Positions 11,716 through 22,479 of a stretch of 64,000 nt of DNA are shown here, in pieces; positions within the stretch are counted from its first letter, which is position 1; each line of letters opens with the position of its first letter. The stretch is taken from NCBI GenBank assembly GCA_030998225.1, contig JAPYXD010000308.1, positions 6,024,001 to 6,088,000 of the forward strand, read 5' to 3'. Under the pieces are notes generated by a model. It had not been told where the DNA came from, searched no databases, and saw only the letters and a list, made by a program, of their open reading frames with translations. Origin of the DNA: Diplolepis rosae. Its lineage: Eukaryota; Arthropoda; Insecta; Hymenoptera; Diplolepididae. The position numbers were made by a program, and so were the translations under genes.

Positions 11716-12389
11716 ACATAAAATACGGCACAAAAGGGGTACTTGATATATTAAATAAAAGAAGGAAAGTTTGGATATATTCTTTGGTGCAACACTGAAA
11801 ATGAGTAGCCTGGTATAGACAATTAAGGCTATCTTTTGACTAATTTTTTCCCAAACTATTTTAATACTATTTATAAGCTATGTATAAAAATATTCACATT
11901 TATGCATTTCTTGTAAATACCGGTGTCTACAAATAAGTTTCAGATAAACAGTTCAAATATATGTATGTATATATGTATATGTGTATGTGTATGTGTATGT
12001 ATATATATGTATGTGTGTGTATGTATGTATATATATATATATATGTATGTGTGTATATGTGTGTATGTGTATATATATATACATATTTTAACACAGTTTT
12101 AAAATCTTTTAGGAAAAATAGTTTAATCAAATCTCTAATAGCTTCAACAAATTCAGTTTAGCGAACTTATTTGTAGACACCGGTATTTACAAGAAATGCA
12201 TAAATGTGAATATTTTTATACATAGCTTATAAATAGTATTAAAATAGTTTGGGAAAAAATTAGTCAAAAGATAGCCTTAATTGTCTATTCCAGGCTATCC
12301 ATTTTCAGTGTTGCACCAGAGAATATATCCAAACTTTCCTTCTTTTATTTAATATATCAAGTACCCCTTTTGTGCCATATTTTATGCCA
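11716..12389. mobile_element. Foldback repeat with a microsatellite at its centre
   Basis: Arms 11716-11941 and 12164-12389 are almost perfect inverses (TTGTAGACACCGGT, ATTCACATTTATGCATTTC, AGCCTTAATTGTCTA and others occur in both). A related unexpanded version is found at about 33990-34175. No coding capacity. Confidence 0.85.
11958..12090. repeat. (TATG/TA)n microsatellite
   Basis: About 130 bp of TATG, TGTATG and TA units at the loop of the foldback above. The paralogue near 34010-34030 has only a short TATATGTATATACATAT core here, so the array expanded after the copies separated. Confidence 0.9.
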
Positions 12390-12394
12390 ATTTT

Positions 12395-13620
12395 TATTGC
12401 TGTAGTGTGAATATTCGTCAGTTAAGCTTTTTATAAGGGTTACCGTTCCTTAAGAAATTTCAAATTGAAATGAAAGCTGAAATTTTCACTTTGATTTCTG
12501 AGAGTGATTATAAATCTCCTCCAATTATCCCTATGATATTTTTCAATCAGACCAAAATTAACATACTTCAAATATTGTAAAACATGGACAAATCAATATT
12601 GAAATTCAATATTTAAAGAATTTGAAAATCTTTCTGTGGAAAAAAAGACGCTTTCGAATGCGCTGGGATTCAAGCCAAGGTCCTTCGATTGCCGTTTTCC
12701 GTTAAGGTCATGTGTGACGTCACCAAGTAATCAATTATTTTTTCGCCCATATAACTTTTTTTGTAATAAAAATAATATTCTAAAGCTTTGCACCCGGAAA
12801 ACAGTTTTTTGGCAGCTCGAAAACGGTTTCTTTCAATCAAAGAAACATTTTTTTGATATACAGTCGAAGAAAAATTCTTTGTATTGCAGAAAGTTTTGTT
12901 GATTTAATGAAATTTTCTTTAATGTAAACAAATCTATTTCTTTGGATCAAAGAAAATATTTTTTGAATTATCAAAACTTTTTTTAATTCAGACATTTTTT
13001 CTTTGACCGTATATCGAAGAAATATCAGTCAAAATTTGTAGATTATTGATAGAAACAAATTTGCATTCTTACTTTTCTTTTGTATTTCACATATTATGGT
13101 TAAAAAAATTGAATTTTTCTTGTAAAAAAATGTAATGATTTAAATTTGTAGATCTTTATGTAGTAAACAATTTTTTATCATAACTTTTTTCGTATTTCGA
13201 ATAATCCCACTGAAAAATGGAAATAACAGATATACAGAATCCAATTTGAGTTGAAACGTTTGAAAATATGAAACTTTGAGTTACTTTGAGTCATTTTACA
13301 TGACCTTAACGGAAAACGGCAATCGAAAGACCTTGGCTGGAATCCCAGTGCAGTCGAAAGCGTCTTTTTTCCACAGAAAGATTTTCAAATTCTTTAAATA
13401 TTGAATTTCAATATTGATTTTTTGAATGTTTTACAATATTTGAAGTATGTTAATTTTGGTCTGATTGAAAAATATCATAGGGATAATTGGAGGAGATTTA
13501 TAATCACTCTCAGAAATCAAAGTGAAAATTTCAGCTTTCATTTCAATTTGAAATTTCTTAAGGAACAGTAACCCTTATAAAAAGATTAACTGACGAATAT
13601 ATAAAATGCAGAAATAAAAA
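12395..13620. mobile_element. Third nested foldback element
   Basis: Arms about 12395-12712 and 13303-13620 are inverse copies (CCTTAAGAAATTTCAAATTG, CTCCTCCAATTATCCCTATG, CGCTTTCGA, TTTCCGTTAAGGTCATGT). The spacer holds TTTCTTTGATC-type palindromic units and a degenerate TTTGATATACAGTC motif at about 12850 with its inverse near 13005. No protein. Confidence 0.82.
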
Positions 13621-14890
13621 TTCATGTTCTCCTAGTGATTTTACATGTTTATGAGGGAATCGAGGAAAAGGATAATTATCAACATAGGAGATAGCTTTTT
13701 CGACGCAAACTACCTGCGTACTTTGTCTCTTCTACACGCAGCACAATAGTTGCCGTACTGCTGTCACCATTTCTTGCCAGCGTGGGGTCCATTGTACGCA
13801 ATAAAGGTGAAAATTCAACAAAAGAATTTTTTATTTTTTGCAAACTACTATTCAAAAATATCATATTTAAAATATATGGATTTTTGCGATTCTAACGACA
13901 TCATATTTTCATTAAGAAGTTAAAAATTAGAATAAATATGAACATTTCTGTAACATCTCAACGCGAAAATCTTTTACCACATTTTACTCAATAATTTCGA
14001 CTTCAATAAATTAAAATGTGAAGATTTTCAGAAATATTAAATTGTTACCAATGTGGAAATCTATGTTATAAGAATCTTCGATATTTTCTGAATCAAAATT
14101 TTAAAACTTTTAAAGTGAATCAAGCTACTGAATTTGGAAAATGTCTGTGTGCACCTCGCACAAGATTTAAATTTGGAGGGTGTGATGGATCAAAAGATTA
14201 ATTATAATGCAAGATATATATAATTATTATTTTTACATTTTTTGTTAATTGTAGTTATATGGAGCAAAATTAAGTAAAAAAACTTAATTTTAAACCTCCA
14301 TCAAATGTTTTGTTTTTTAAATTGTTTATAAATAAATTGCATATTAACAAAGTTAATGTTTATCATTTTTTCTTATAATCTGTAATCGTAAATCTGAGCA
14401 ATTACCGTTTGGAAATCAACATTTTTTATAGTTAGGAATCATAGTACAGTTATTGTCTATAAAGTTTGTTAATAACAATTATTCTCACCGCCCAGTAAAT
14501 TATTTGTATTTATTAATTATATGTACCACATTTATCACTGATAATTATTTTAAAATAATTTTTTATAAAGATAAAAAATAATCGTTTTTAACATGCTTAT
14601 TTTAACGCATTATTCATCTACATATTATTGAATACGGAAATAAATTAAAGAGTTTCTTTAGTCCTCATTTCATAAATTTTATAAAAAATACCTAAACTAT
14701 AGGATGGAATACGAAGTGAAGACAAATAATAATTTAAAATGAATTTGTTGAGTTTGAAATTTTTGTCGCTGCCTACATTATCGGAGGACCACTAGCCGCG
14801 TATCAGATAGGATACGTTGCAGACAGGCGTCCTCGTAGACAATTTCAAACTCTCATATCGCAAATAATGCAAATGTATTCAATATTTAAA

Positions 14891-15790
14891 GAATGGCGCA
14901 GTCGAAAACATCTTCTTTTCCAAAGAAAGATTTTCAAATTATTTATTTAATTCAAATAATCGAAATGTTATTCTTAACTTTCTGATTTCCAGGACCTTTT
15001 CATGCACAGCAGAAAATTTTTTTTGGGTTGCTTTTGCATTAGCACCCTCTATTAATGATCTCTGGTCGAAAATAAATAGATCATTCAATTTTTTTTTGCA
15101 AAAAAAGGTTACAAAATATGTTCGTTCATACATGTACGAACATGTACAATATATTGAAAAAAAAATCTTCAATTCAAAGAAGTTTTTTCTTTGACCGTAT
15201 ATCAAAGAAATTTTTCTTTAATTCAAAGAAAATATTTTCTCAGTGTGAAAAATGGTCCAGAATATAAATATGCAATCGTATTTTTCAAAATTGGAACAAA
15301 AGAAAATATACGTTTTATCAGAAACTGTGACAGACAAAATTTGTGGACTATTGATACAAACAAATTTGCATTTTAACTTTTCTTTTGTATTTCACATATT
15401 ATGGTTAAAAAAATTGAATTTAAAATAGTATTTTCGTAAATTAAAAATAAAAATATACATCTTATGAAAAAATTTTGCGATTCAAACTTGTAGACCTTTA
15501 TGCAGTAAACAATTTTTTATGCGTATTTGTACATGATTAAACAAATTTTATCTTCTTCCAAATATCTCAAAAAGGAAAAAAATTCGTAGACTGTTTTTAA
15601 GCAAACAGTTTTTTTTAACTCTTATTTTGTATCTCACATATTTTGGTTGAAAAATAGAATTTTTGATTTTCAATATTTAAAATAAAAACATAAAATATAT
15701 ATCTTTTCAAAATATGTCTTACTGAGAAAATGTAGACCTCATTTGGGTAATTAATTTTCCATCAACGTTTTTTGCATATCGATACCCACG
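14891..15790. other. Repeat debris between palindrome and transposon fragment
   Basis: Contains a partial palindromic repeat ending TTTTCTCAGTG at about 15243, with TTTGACCGTATATCAAAG at 15189, and units of the roughly 155-bp satellite-like family at 15360-15720. The minus-strand frame 14939-15205 overlaps this repeat and is not a gene. Confidence 0.6.
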
Positions 15791-15980
15791 TTCTAATATG
15801 TCGTATCCCACAAAATTTGAGAAATTGACTTTTTTTGAAAAATGGATTAATAATAATGTTTTACAGCTTATATTAAAATCTTGTGAGTCAAATTGGTTAT
15901 TTAATATTTTTAAATAAATAATCTAATATGTCGTATCCCACATGCCGATCTTCACGAATTCTAATATGTCGTATCCCACA
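15791..15980 (+). repeat. Three exact copies of a 20-bp motif upstream of a transposon ORF
   Basis: CTAATATGTCGTATCCCACA occurs at 15793-15812, 15923-15942 and 15961-15980, all in the same direction, in otherwise unique sequence. It ends about 90 bp before the ATG of the broken ORF at 16071. Clusters like this are often subterminal transposase-binding sites; that role is inferred. Confidence 0.8.
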
Positions 15981-16070
15981 TCCATTGGTTAAGTCAGCGC
16001 CAGCGATGTGACAGTCAATTTTTATTTTGTGATTAGTCTTAAGTTTATTTTGAGAAATTATTTAATAAAA

Positions 16071-16557
16071 TGAGTAAGAAGGTAATTACAAATAATATTT
16101 TTACAACTCCAATTAAATCTAGAGCATCCGCTGAAACCTTTGTTTGTAGATCGATTAAAAAGAACTAAAAGTAAATGGCAACAATTACAGGCACTAAAAA
16201 AAGTGTTGCTGAGAGATACACACTGCTTCTATGATAATATAAAATATATTGATGATACTGACTCTGCTTCTGACCAATCTCCATCAATAAAAAATTTGGA
16301 AGCCGAGAGTAAAAATATAGTTAAGGTAACTGAAAAGACTAAGTAAACTAAGTAAACGAAAAGCTAATCAAGTTAATCTTGGTGTTAAAAGCAAAGTACT
16401 GCGTACTAATAATAGATTTAAAAAACCTGAAGATAATGATATTAATTATAAAAAAAATTGTGATAATACCAGACGAAAGAGGACAAGAAATTTTCAACAA
16501 TCTCAGCAAAAAAATGTACATGAAGTAAAAAAAAAAAAAAAAATTAGGAGTACTTAA
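16071..16557 (+). pseudogene. Broken lysine-rich ORF, probable transposon protein N-terminus
   Basis: ATG at 16071 begins MSKKVITNNIFTTPIKSR and is frameshifted near 16135 into the frame of 16140-16346 (RLKRTKSKWQQLQALKKVLL). Coding character continues after TAA to about 16557 as a lysine/arginine-rich region ending in a poly-A run. I do not recognise the family. The basic composition, the upstream triple repeat and the surroundings suggest the N-terminal DNA-binding part of a transposase. The rest is missing. Confidence 0.42.
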
Positions 16558-16654
16558 AATGAAAAAAAAAATGTTTTAAGCAATATTAAAGATAGTCTAA
16601 ATAAAATGTATCAATAATGTTATATTATAATATAATTCATATTCTGGACTTACA

Positions 16655-16850
16655 TTGACCCTTAATTAATAATTGAAGATATATGTTGATGTTGGTAATT
16701 GGCTTTAGGGTCCAAGGTTGATAAAAACTCAGAGTTTTACATAATCAGACGTTTCGGCTCTGATCGGAGCCCTCATCAGTGATTTATTCAAATCTAAAAA
16801 TACAGAAAAAGGTTTTGCTAACATAGGATATTTTGTATAAAAAATTTTTT
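16655..16850 (-). mobile_element. Copy 2 of the ribozyme-type repeat
   Basis: Starts GGACTTACATTGACCCTTA, shared with the copy at 39986, followed by TTGGCTTTAGGGTCC and the hammerhead-like core. It is a single, non-palindromic copy, so it may be a solo end. Confidence 0.72.
16743..16786 (-). ncRNA. Hammerhead-ribozyme-like motif 2 (best copy)
   Basis: On the minus strand: AATCA, CTGATGA, extra G, stem GGCTC/GAGCC, GAAACGTC, TGATT. Stem I pairs AATCA with TGATT (5 bp), the cleavage triplet is the optimal GTC, and stem III is the minimal ACGT. All invariant core bases of a type I hammerhead are present. The single extra G beside stem II is the only deviation. Confidence 0.62.
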
Positions 16851-17099
16851 GTAAAAATTTAACAAGTAATTATCATTATGTTTTTACATGTAGGTAAATA
16901 AATTTTGATATTACTTTGAGGTAAATATTTCATTCACATAACCTAACAAACTAGATACCAGAAAGCATTTTTTGGAAGGTTGGAATTAAGTGTCTAAATA
17001 TAAAAAATATTTTTAATTGACATTCGTGCATGGAATTGTAGATTGAAATTTTTGTGGTGTAGTTTTTAATACAATATATATACATACATACATACACAA

Positions 17100-17250
<151 letters not shown>

Positions 17251-17857
17251 TCACGCATGCAATATATACACATATATATGTACAATATACAATGTACATA
17301 TACTATATAATATGCATACGTACATACACACATACATACATACATATGACATGCATATAACATTATATATACCACACATATAAAATATTTTCAAATTCTT
17401 TAAATATTATTTCTTTTGGTATGAAGTGCAATCTGTAAATTTTATTTAATTTAACATTTTTTTCTTTGGCATATTTTCCTTGGAAATTTGTCCGCTGTGA
17501 TACTTTTTTAGCAAGAAGAACTGAAAAATTGATAGTTTTTTTGCAATGACTTAGAACATAAAGAGTCCGTAGAGTTATACAAAAGGCTTTTCTCAATCGT
17601 GGGTATAGACAATGAGGCTGCTTATTCAGAATGTACACAAAAAGGCCATAAATTTTCATATAATATTGCACATAAAGTTTTCTTTGGTTTGAGTCTAGAT
17701 CTAAAATTACCTATGTAAATATTTCTTAGGTGTAAAGCAATGAGAATAGCACTGTGTAAAATCCAGTTTTTTGGGATTATTTTTCCGATTTTTTGTTTTG
17801 ACAAGTAGATGTAAGAAAAAATATTGTAAAAAATTATAAATTGTGTAAAGAAATTTA
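17251..17857. other. Gene-free stretch left of the Penelope-like element
   Basis: CATA-rich sequence followed by AT-rich DNA. Minus-strand frames at 17363-17671 and 17622-17804 read somewhat protein-like but match no family I know. Confidence 0.35.
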
Positions 17858-18897
17858 GATGCGATTGTACATAGAAAGAAAAAAATTTTTTTACATAAAT
17901 AAAGGTATGAAAAGACGTAGAGAGCCGCGAAAAAAAATTCTAGGAGTAATTTTATCGAAATCTAATAGTAATGTCTTAGTGTTTAATGTGTAGTACTTTC
18001 AAATGTGTAGGTATGGTATTTTTTATTATTAAATTTGTGCACAATTCTATCCAAATTTTTAAATCCTATCACAGACTATATATAGAGTAAAAAAGGAGGA
18101 CTAACCTTGATTAAAATTACGACTTTTTGTATAAATGTTATTATCCAGTTTTTTCTTTTTCCGTTTTTTGGGAAGACACATAACTTAGACTGCACACACT
18201 TCTCCCCTGGGAGGTTGACTCGTAAACTGAGTTATGTTTTGGTTTTTAGGCATGCATATTGGGATGAGAGTGGAGGGTAAGATTTTTTTCCCCTTTAGGG
18301 ATTTTTTTTTGGAGAAAGAAAAGGATGTGCTGGAGGTGGCTGGACTGTTAGGACAATGAGAAGACCATAAATTGTAACCGGAGACATAAAGGTTTCGTCG
18401 GCATATTTTGAGTGTTTCCAGAAAGTATGTGTATTTATGTATTTCAGGACTTTTAGGATTTTTTAATAATATGAATTTTGAATGGAGTTAAGCTTGGTTG
18501 TTTAAGAGAGGGAGATAAAAAACTGATAAATTTTCTGTATCAGTCCTTTGATTTACAGAATGTGAGGTACTGGCTATGTGGGTCATTTCTAGAATCATGC
18601 GTTTTTTGTAGTTATCTGATCTGTCTATTATTGTGACTTCATCAAAATTAAATTTGTGATCTTGGTGCCATGCGTGTTTCGTTAGGGCAGTCCATTTTTC
18701 TGGAGGGTTAAAGACATCTTTTTTATGCTCATGGATTCTGGTTTTTAAGGGGCGTTTGGTCGTGCCTATATAAGTAGCTTTACAATCTGAGCAAGGTATA
18801 TTGTAGACGACATCAGCGGCATCAAGCAACGGGATTGGGTCCTTGGCTGATTTGAAAAGGTGTGATAGGTCGTTGATATTACGGGGAGCTATTTTTA
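17858..18897 (-). repeat. Inverted 5' copy of the Penelope-like terminal repeat, with GIY-YIG coding
   Basis: Inverse copy of 25417-26456 with the same length (1,040 bp) and no gaps that I can see. It includes the C-terminal 113 codons of the element protein on the minus strand (18488-18829, TYIG motif). The near-identity implies recent formation or gene conversion. The breakpoint at 18897/18898 abuts the truncated start of the RT gene. Confidence 0.9.
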
Positions 18898-18909
18898 GTA
18901 CAGCTATGA

Positions 18910-20280
18910 GTAAAATACAACCAAAGGATTCTCTTACTTCGATGTAGAAGAGAAAAAGTACTACCTAAACATCTTCAACTTCACGCTCGCAACTTGGTTT
19001 TGTTCGACAACAATAATATCACACGTACTCATTTATCCGCGATAAATAAATTCAAATTCACCGTACTTAACTTAGAGATTAGAGATATCTGTATCACGAT
19101 TCACAGATTAGAAAAAGACTTTCAATTCCTTCAACAAAAAATTAAGCAAAAGTTTCCAGCACACATTTACAAACAGTTCTTTCTATACGAGTCCAATAAA
19201 GCACAAAAAATTTTCTCGGCACAAAAAAACATTTGTAAATCCAAGTTTGTAAACCTTATCAACGAAAAAAAACAATTTCTTGACAAATGACAACGCCTTT
19301 TGCCACGATCCCGTTGAATCCTGGTTCACTAACTTGACTGACACGCAGTTTCCACCTGCAGTGGCAAATACTCTTAGCCTGGGTAAAAATTTTGGTATCC
19401 CCTTTCGCCATAAAACAAGTCCCACAAAACACATAATCGCCGACTTTGAATCCAATATCCATAAAATTAATGAGGGAGACAGAAATGAAGCAAGACTAAA
19501 ACTTGTTAACTGCATCAACACCTATTCACATCAAATAAGAAACCCTACAAATAACTTCCAAAAACAAATTATTCATAATTCACAATTAACGAAAACTTTC
19601 CTGAAAAATAATCCAAACATATTAATCACAAAGGCGGATAAAAGTAACACAACCGTAGCTATAGAAAAAAACAAATATATTGATGACGTCCAGCTCATGT
19701 TATCAGATAAAAATACATACGAAACCCTTAAAAGAGACCCAACGAACACAACCCACAAAAAAGTCAACAATCTTGTAAAGCTGTGGAAGAATAAAAATTA
19801 TATCACTGAAAGCATGTCCAACTTACTGAAGTCAAGTAACCCCCTACCAGCAAGATTTTATGGCTTACCTAAACTCCACAAGCCTAACAACCCACTCAGA
19901 CCCATCGTCTCTTTCTGTGGCAGCCCTACCTATAATCTAGCATCCTTTTACAATAACATTATTTCAAAAAACATAACTCCTCCTATGTCACGAATTAAAA
20001 ACAGCTTTGATTTCATTGAAAAAGTCAAAAACACCAAAATTCCATCTGGTTACAAAATCATTTCGTTAGATGCTGTTTCACTTTTCACCAACGTTCAAAT
20101 TGGTCTTGCTATGTAAGGTATCAAGGCTAGGTGGTCCCAAATTCAACCACACGTTAACATGCCCTGGTACCAATTTGAAAAAGGTATCAGAACATGTTCC
20201 ACAAACTCAGCATTCAATTTCCAGGGTATGTTCTTCAAACAAAAATCTGGTTTTCCAATGGGTTCCCCACTCTCTCCTAT
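18910..20280 (+). pseudogene. Penelope-like reverse transcriptase, N-terminal and RT part, interrupted
   Basis: The reading opens at 18910 without an ATG until 18994, shifts frame at the eight-A run 19265-19272, and continues from 19280. RT landmarks in order: LITKADKSN, RFYGLPKLHK (about 19855), LRPIVSFCG, SLDAVSLFTNV (about 20068-20100), then after a TAA at 20114-20116 (same frame, probably from AAA) GFPMGSPLSPI at about 20250-20280. The ISL2EU element begins directly after this motif. The N-terminal end appears lost at the junction with the inverted terminal copy. Confidence 0.88.
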
Positions 20281-20424
20281 TGGCAGACTGCAGAAAGGCA
20301 GAGGGGATAAACAAAACGATGGAGGCGTTTATGGTGGTGAAAATGCTAAAAGGCGTCGTAGAAGCGTAGCATAGTCTGCATTGTAGACTGTTGTAAATAT
20401 TGAATATTATTGTTTATTTCTACA

Positions 20425-22174
20425 ATGGTTAGTAGTTGTTGTGTATTTAATTGTAAAAATACACACGAAAATAGTACGTGTGAATTTTACAAATTCCCTA
20501 GACATGCTTACAAAAAAAATCAAAAGGAAAAGTGGATTGCTGCTGTACAGCGAGTTCAGTAAGATACCATAACCAAACTTTTAGTCAGCGGCAATGCCTT
20601 CAATACAATACTTGTGTATTTACATTTAGACGTTTTTTTCTAGCCCGAATGGATCTAAATGGATTTTAAAACCACATCATGTTATATGCAGTGAGCATTT
20701 TGTCGGGTATAAAAAATCAGATTGTTATTTAAGCCCTAGCTACATTCCAACTGTATTCTCTTCTGAAGGTCGAGATGAAGTTAATGAAAAGCGCGTACTT
20801 AACAGGTATAAATATATTATTTGAGTGTATTTATAATGTAATATATTGTTTATTATAAAAAAATTATTTATTTTTAGACACAAACGATTTTTAAAACGGA
20901 GAATGTCAAACCAAATAACGAAAAATTTGAAAAAGGCTTGTGTTGTTTTGGAGCAACATCAAGTTAATTGCAATAAAAATCTGGACCAACGAGAGCAAAT
21001 TAGTGATGAAAATCATGAATTTGGTGAAAGTGTTTTTGAGCATAAAACTGCAGATCAAGGATGTCAAGTAGAAATGTTTGATTCAAAGAACCTCAAAACT
21101 AATTCATTCACTTGTATTAAGTACATTTACTCTGATAAAACTTATTGTGACGTGGAGATTCAAACAGATTTAACGCATTTAAATACATTTGGAATTAAAA
21201 AAAAAAAAGTAAAAAACCAATGTGTAGGTACGCCTTCAAAAAGTTATTCTGACCAAGAAGTTACGTGTAATTTAGAACATGAACACAAAAAGTTTTCTGG
21301 TTATGAATCAATTATTAATGAAAAGCAATTAAAACACACTGCAGGAATCACGATAGAAAATTTTGAATTTTTATCGAAAAGGGCTCGGTCAGCTGCTGTA
21401 GAAAACAAGTGCACAGTTTCGTTGAAAAATAGGCTATTTATATTTTTAATTATAATGAAAACAGGTTTAAGCTTTGCTGCATTAAGTGTTTTTTTTATCT
21501 GTAAACGAGACAACAATTTCAAGAATTTTTTTTCAATGTTGCATCATTTATCTTCCACTACAGCAAACTTAGTGTTTTGGCCTGATAAGAAAATGGTGCA
21601 AAGTACAATGCCAGAGTGTTTCAAGCCAGAATATGCAAACACTCGAGTTATAATTGATTGTACTGAGTTTAAAATTGAGATTCCTAGAGGTGTAAGTAAT
21701 AAAGTATTGACTTACTCTCATTATAAAAAAGGATTTACAGCAAAAGTTCTCATTGGAATATCTCCATCAGGATTCATTAGTTTCAAATCCAAAGTTGCTG
21801 GAGGAAGAAAATCAGATTCAAATATGACAATAGAGGCACAGCTTGTAGACTTACTTGAAGATGGAGATGAAGTTTTAGCTGATAAAGGTTTTCCGGAAAT
21901 CAAAGCGAAGATTGACGAGGCAGGCAAAAAAGTATTACTTGTTATGCCACCATTCTTGGAAAAAAGCGAGTTTAGTAAAGAAGAAACAGCTCTTACGTAC
22001 AGTGTAGCAAAAGTACGTATTCACGTAGAAAGGATAATGCAACGATTGAGGACATATAAAATTTTGCAATTCATACCAGAACACTTTTTCTCAAGTATTG
22101 ACGACGTATTACACATGGCCTGTGTATTGGTAAATCTGCAGCCCCCAATATTTTCAGGAATCGAAATTAAATAA
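20425..22174 (+). CDS. THAP-domain DDE transposase of the ISL2EU element
   Basis: Three exons: 20425-20558, 20644-20805 and 20878-22174, with GT-AG introns, joining to 530 codons plus stop in one frame. Exons 1-2 form a C2CH THAP zinc finger that binds transposon ends: CCVFNC near residue 6, FYKFPR, KWI, then CSEHF and the closing YIPTVF. The DDE_Tnp_4-type catalytic domain follows, with acidic residues at about D359 (IIDCTEF), D434 (LADKGF) and E483 (HVERI). The domain appears complete, so the enzyme could be functional. It would cut and rejoin the element's ends. The start ATG lies about 145 bp inside the left end. Confidence 0.9.
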
Positions 22175-22479
22175 TAAGAACCTTTTGTAGAATAATTCAG
22201 TAATTTATTTTTTCAATCACTGCATTAATTTTACACTTTTTGGTTTTTAATACCTTGTATTTTGTTCGGTAGTATATTATTTTTATTACTTGAATAAACT
22301 TATTTTTTTTACATTAAAACGATGTAACATTTTTCTTAACATGATACTGTAGAAATAATAATTAGTTACTTTATACTGTTTAAAACAGAAATGTTGTATT
22401 TAACATTAAAAACATTTTCATTAAAGAACTTAAAAAGAAACAAGCTTATAATTAAAATCAATAATCTTCAAAATAAATT

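Larger units (their letters stand above)
11211..11780 (-). mobile_element. Copy 1 of the ribozyme-type repeat
   Basis: It begins ATAGAATGGTATGTTGATGG, contains the landmark TTGGCTTTAGGGTCC and then a hammerhead-like core on the minus strand. The same sequence starts at 33482. This copy is interrupted by a 338-bp miniature element. It sits exactly where the left outer arm of the palindrome ends. Confidence 0.8.
10336..14890. mobile_element. Large nested palindrome (foldback complex) inside the DUF4806-gene intron
   Basis: The outer arms are 10336-11213 and about 13933-14890, nearly exact inverses over most of their length (for example GTCTACGAGGACACCTG at 10386 against its complement near 14825, and ACTGGGCGGTGAGAATAA at 10728 against 14482-14499). 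The right arm has about 130 bp not present in the left, near 14070-14190. Between the arms lie a ribozyme-type repeat, a TA-flanked miniature element, a second foldback with a microsatellite centre and a third foldback. No protein is encoded. This records serial insertion into one palindrome. Confidence 0.85.

Noticed and set aside
11927..12161. Tyr/Ile/His-rich reading frames
   Set aside because: They are translations of the TATG/TA microsatellite on both strands.
13679..13864. 61-codon minus-strand frame between foldback elements
   Set aside because: No recognisable domain, no splice context, and it is surrounded by repeats.
15791..15980. CRISPR-like array (three identical 20-bp units)
   Set aside because: Spacing is irregular (110 and 18 bp), only three copies, and the setting is a eukaryotic transposon fragment.
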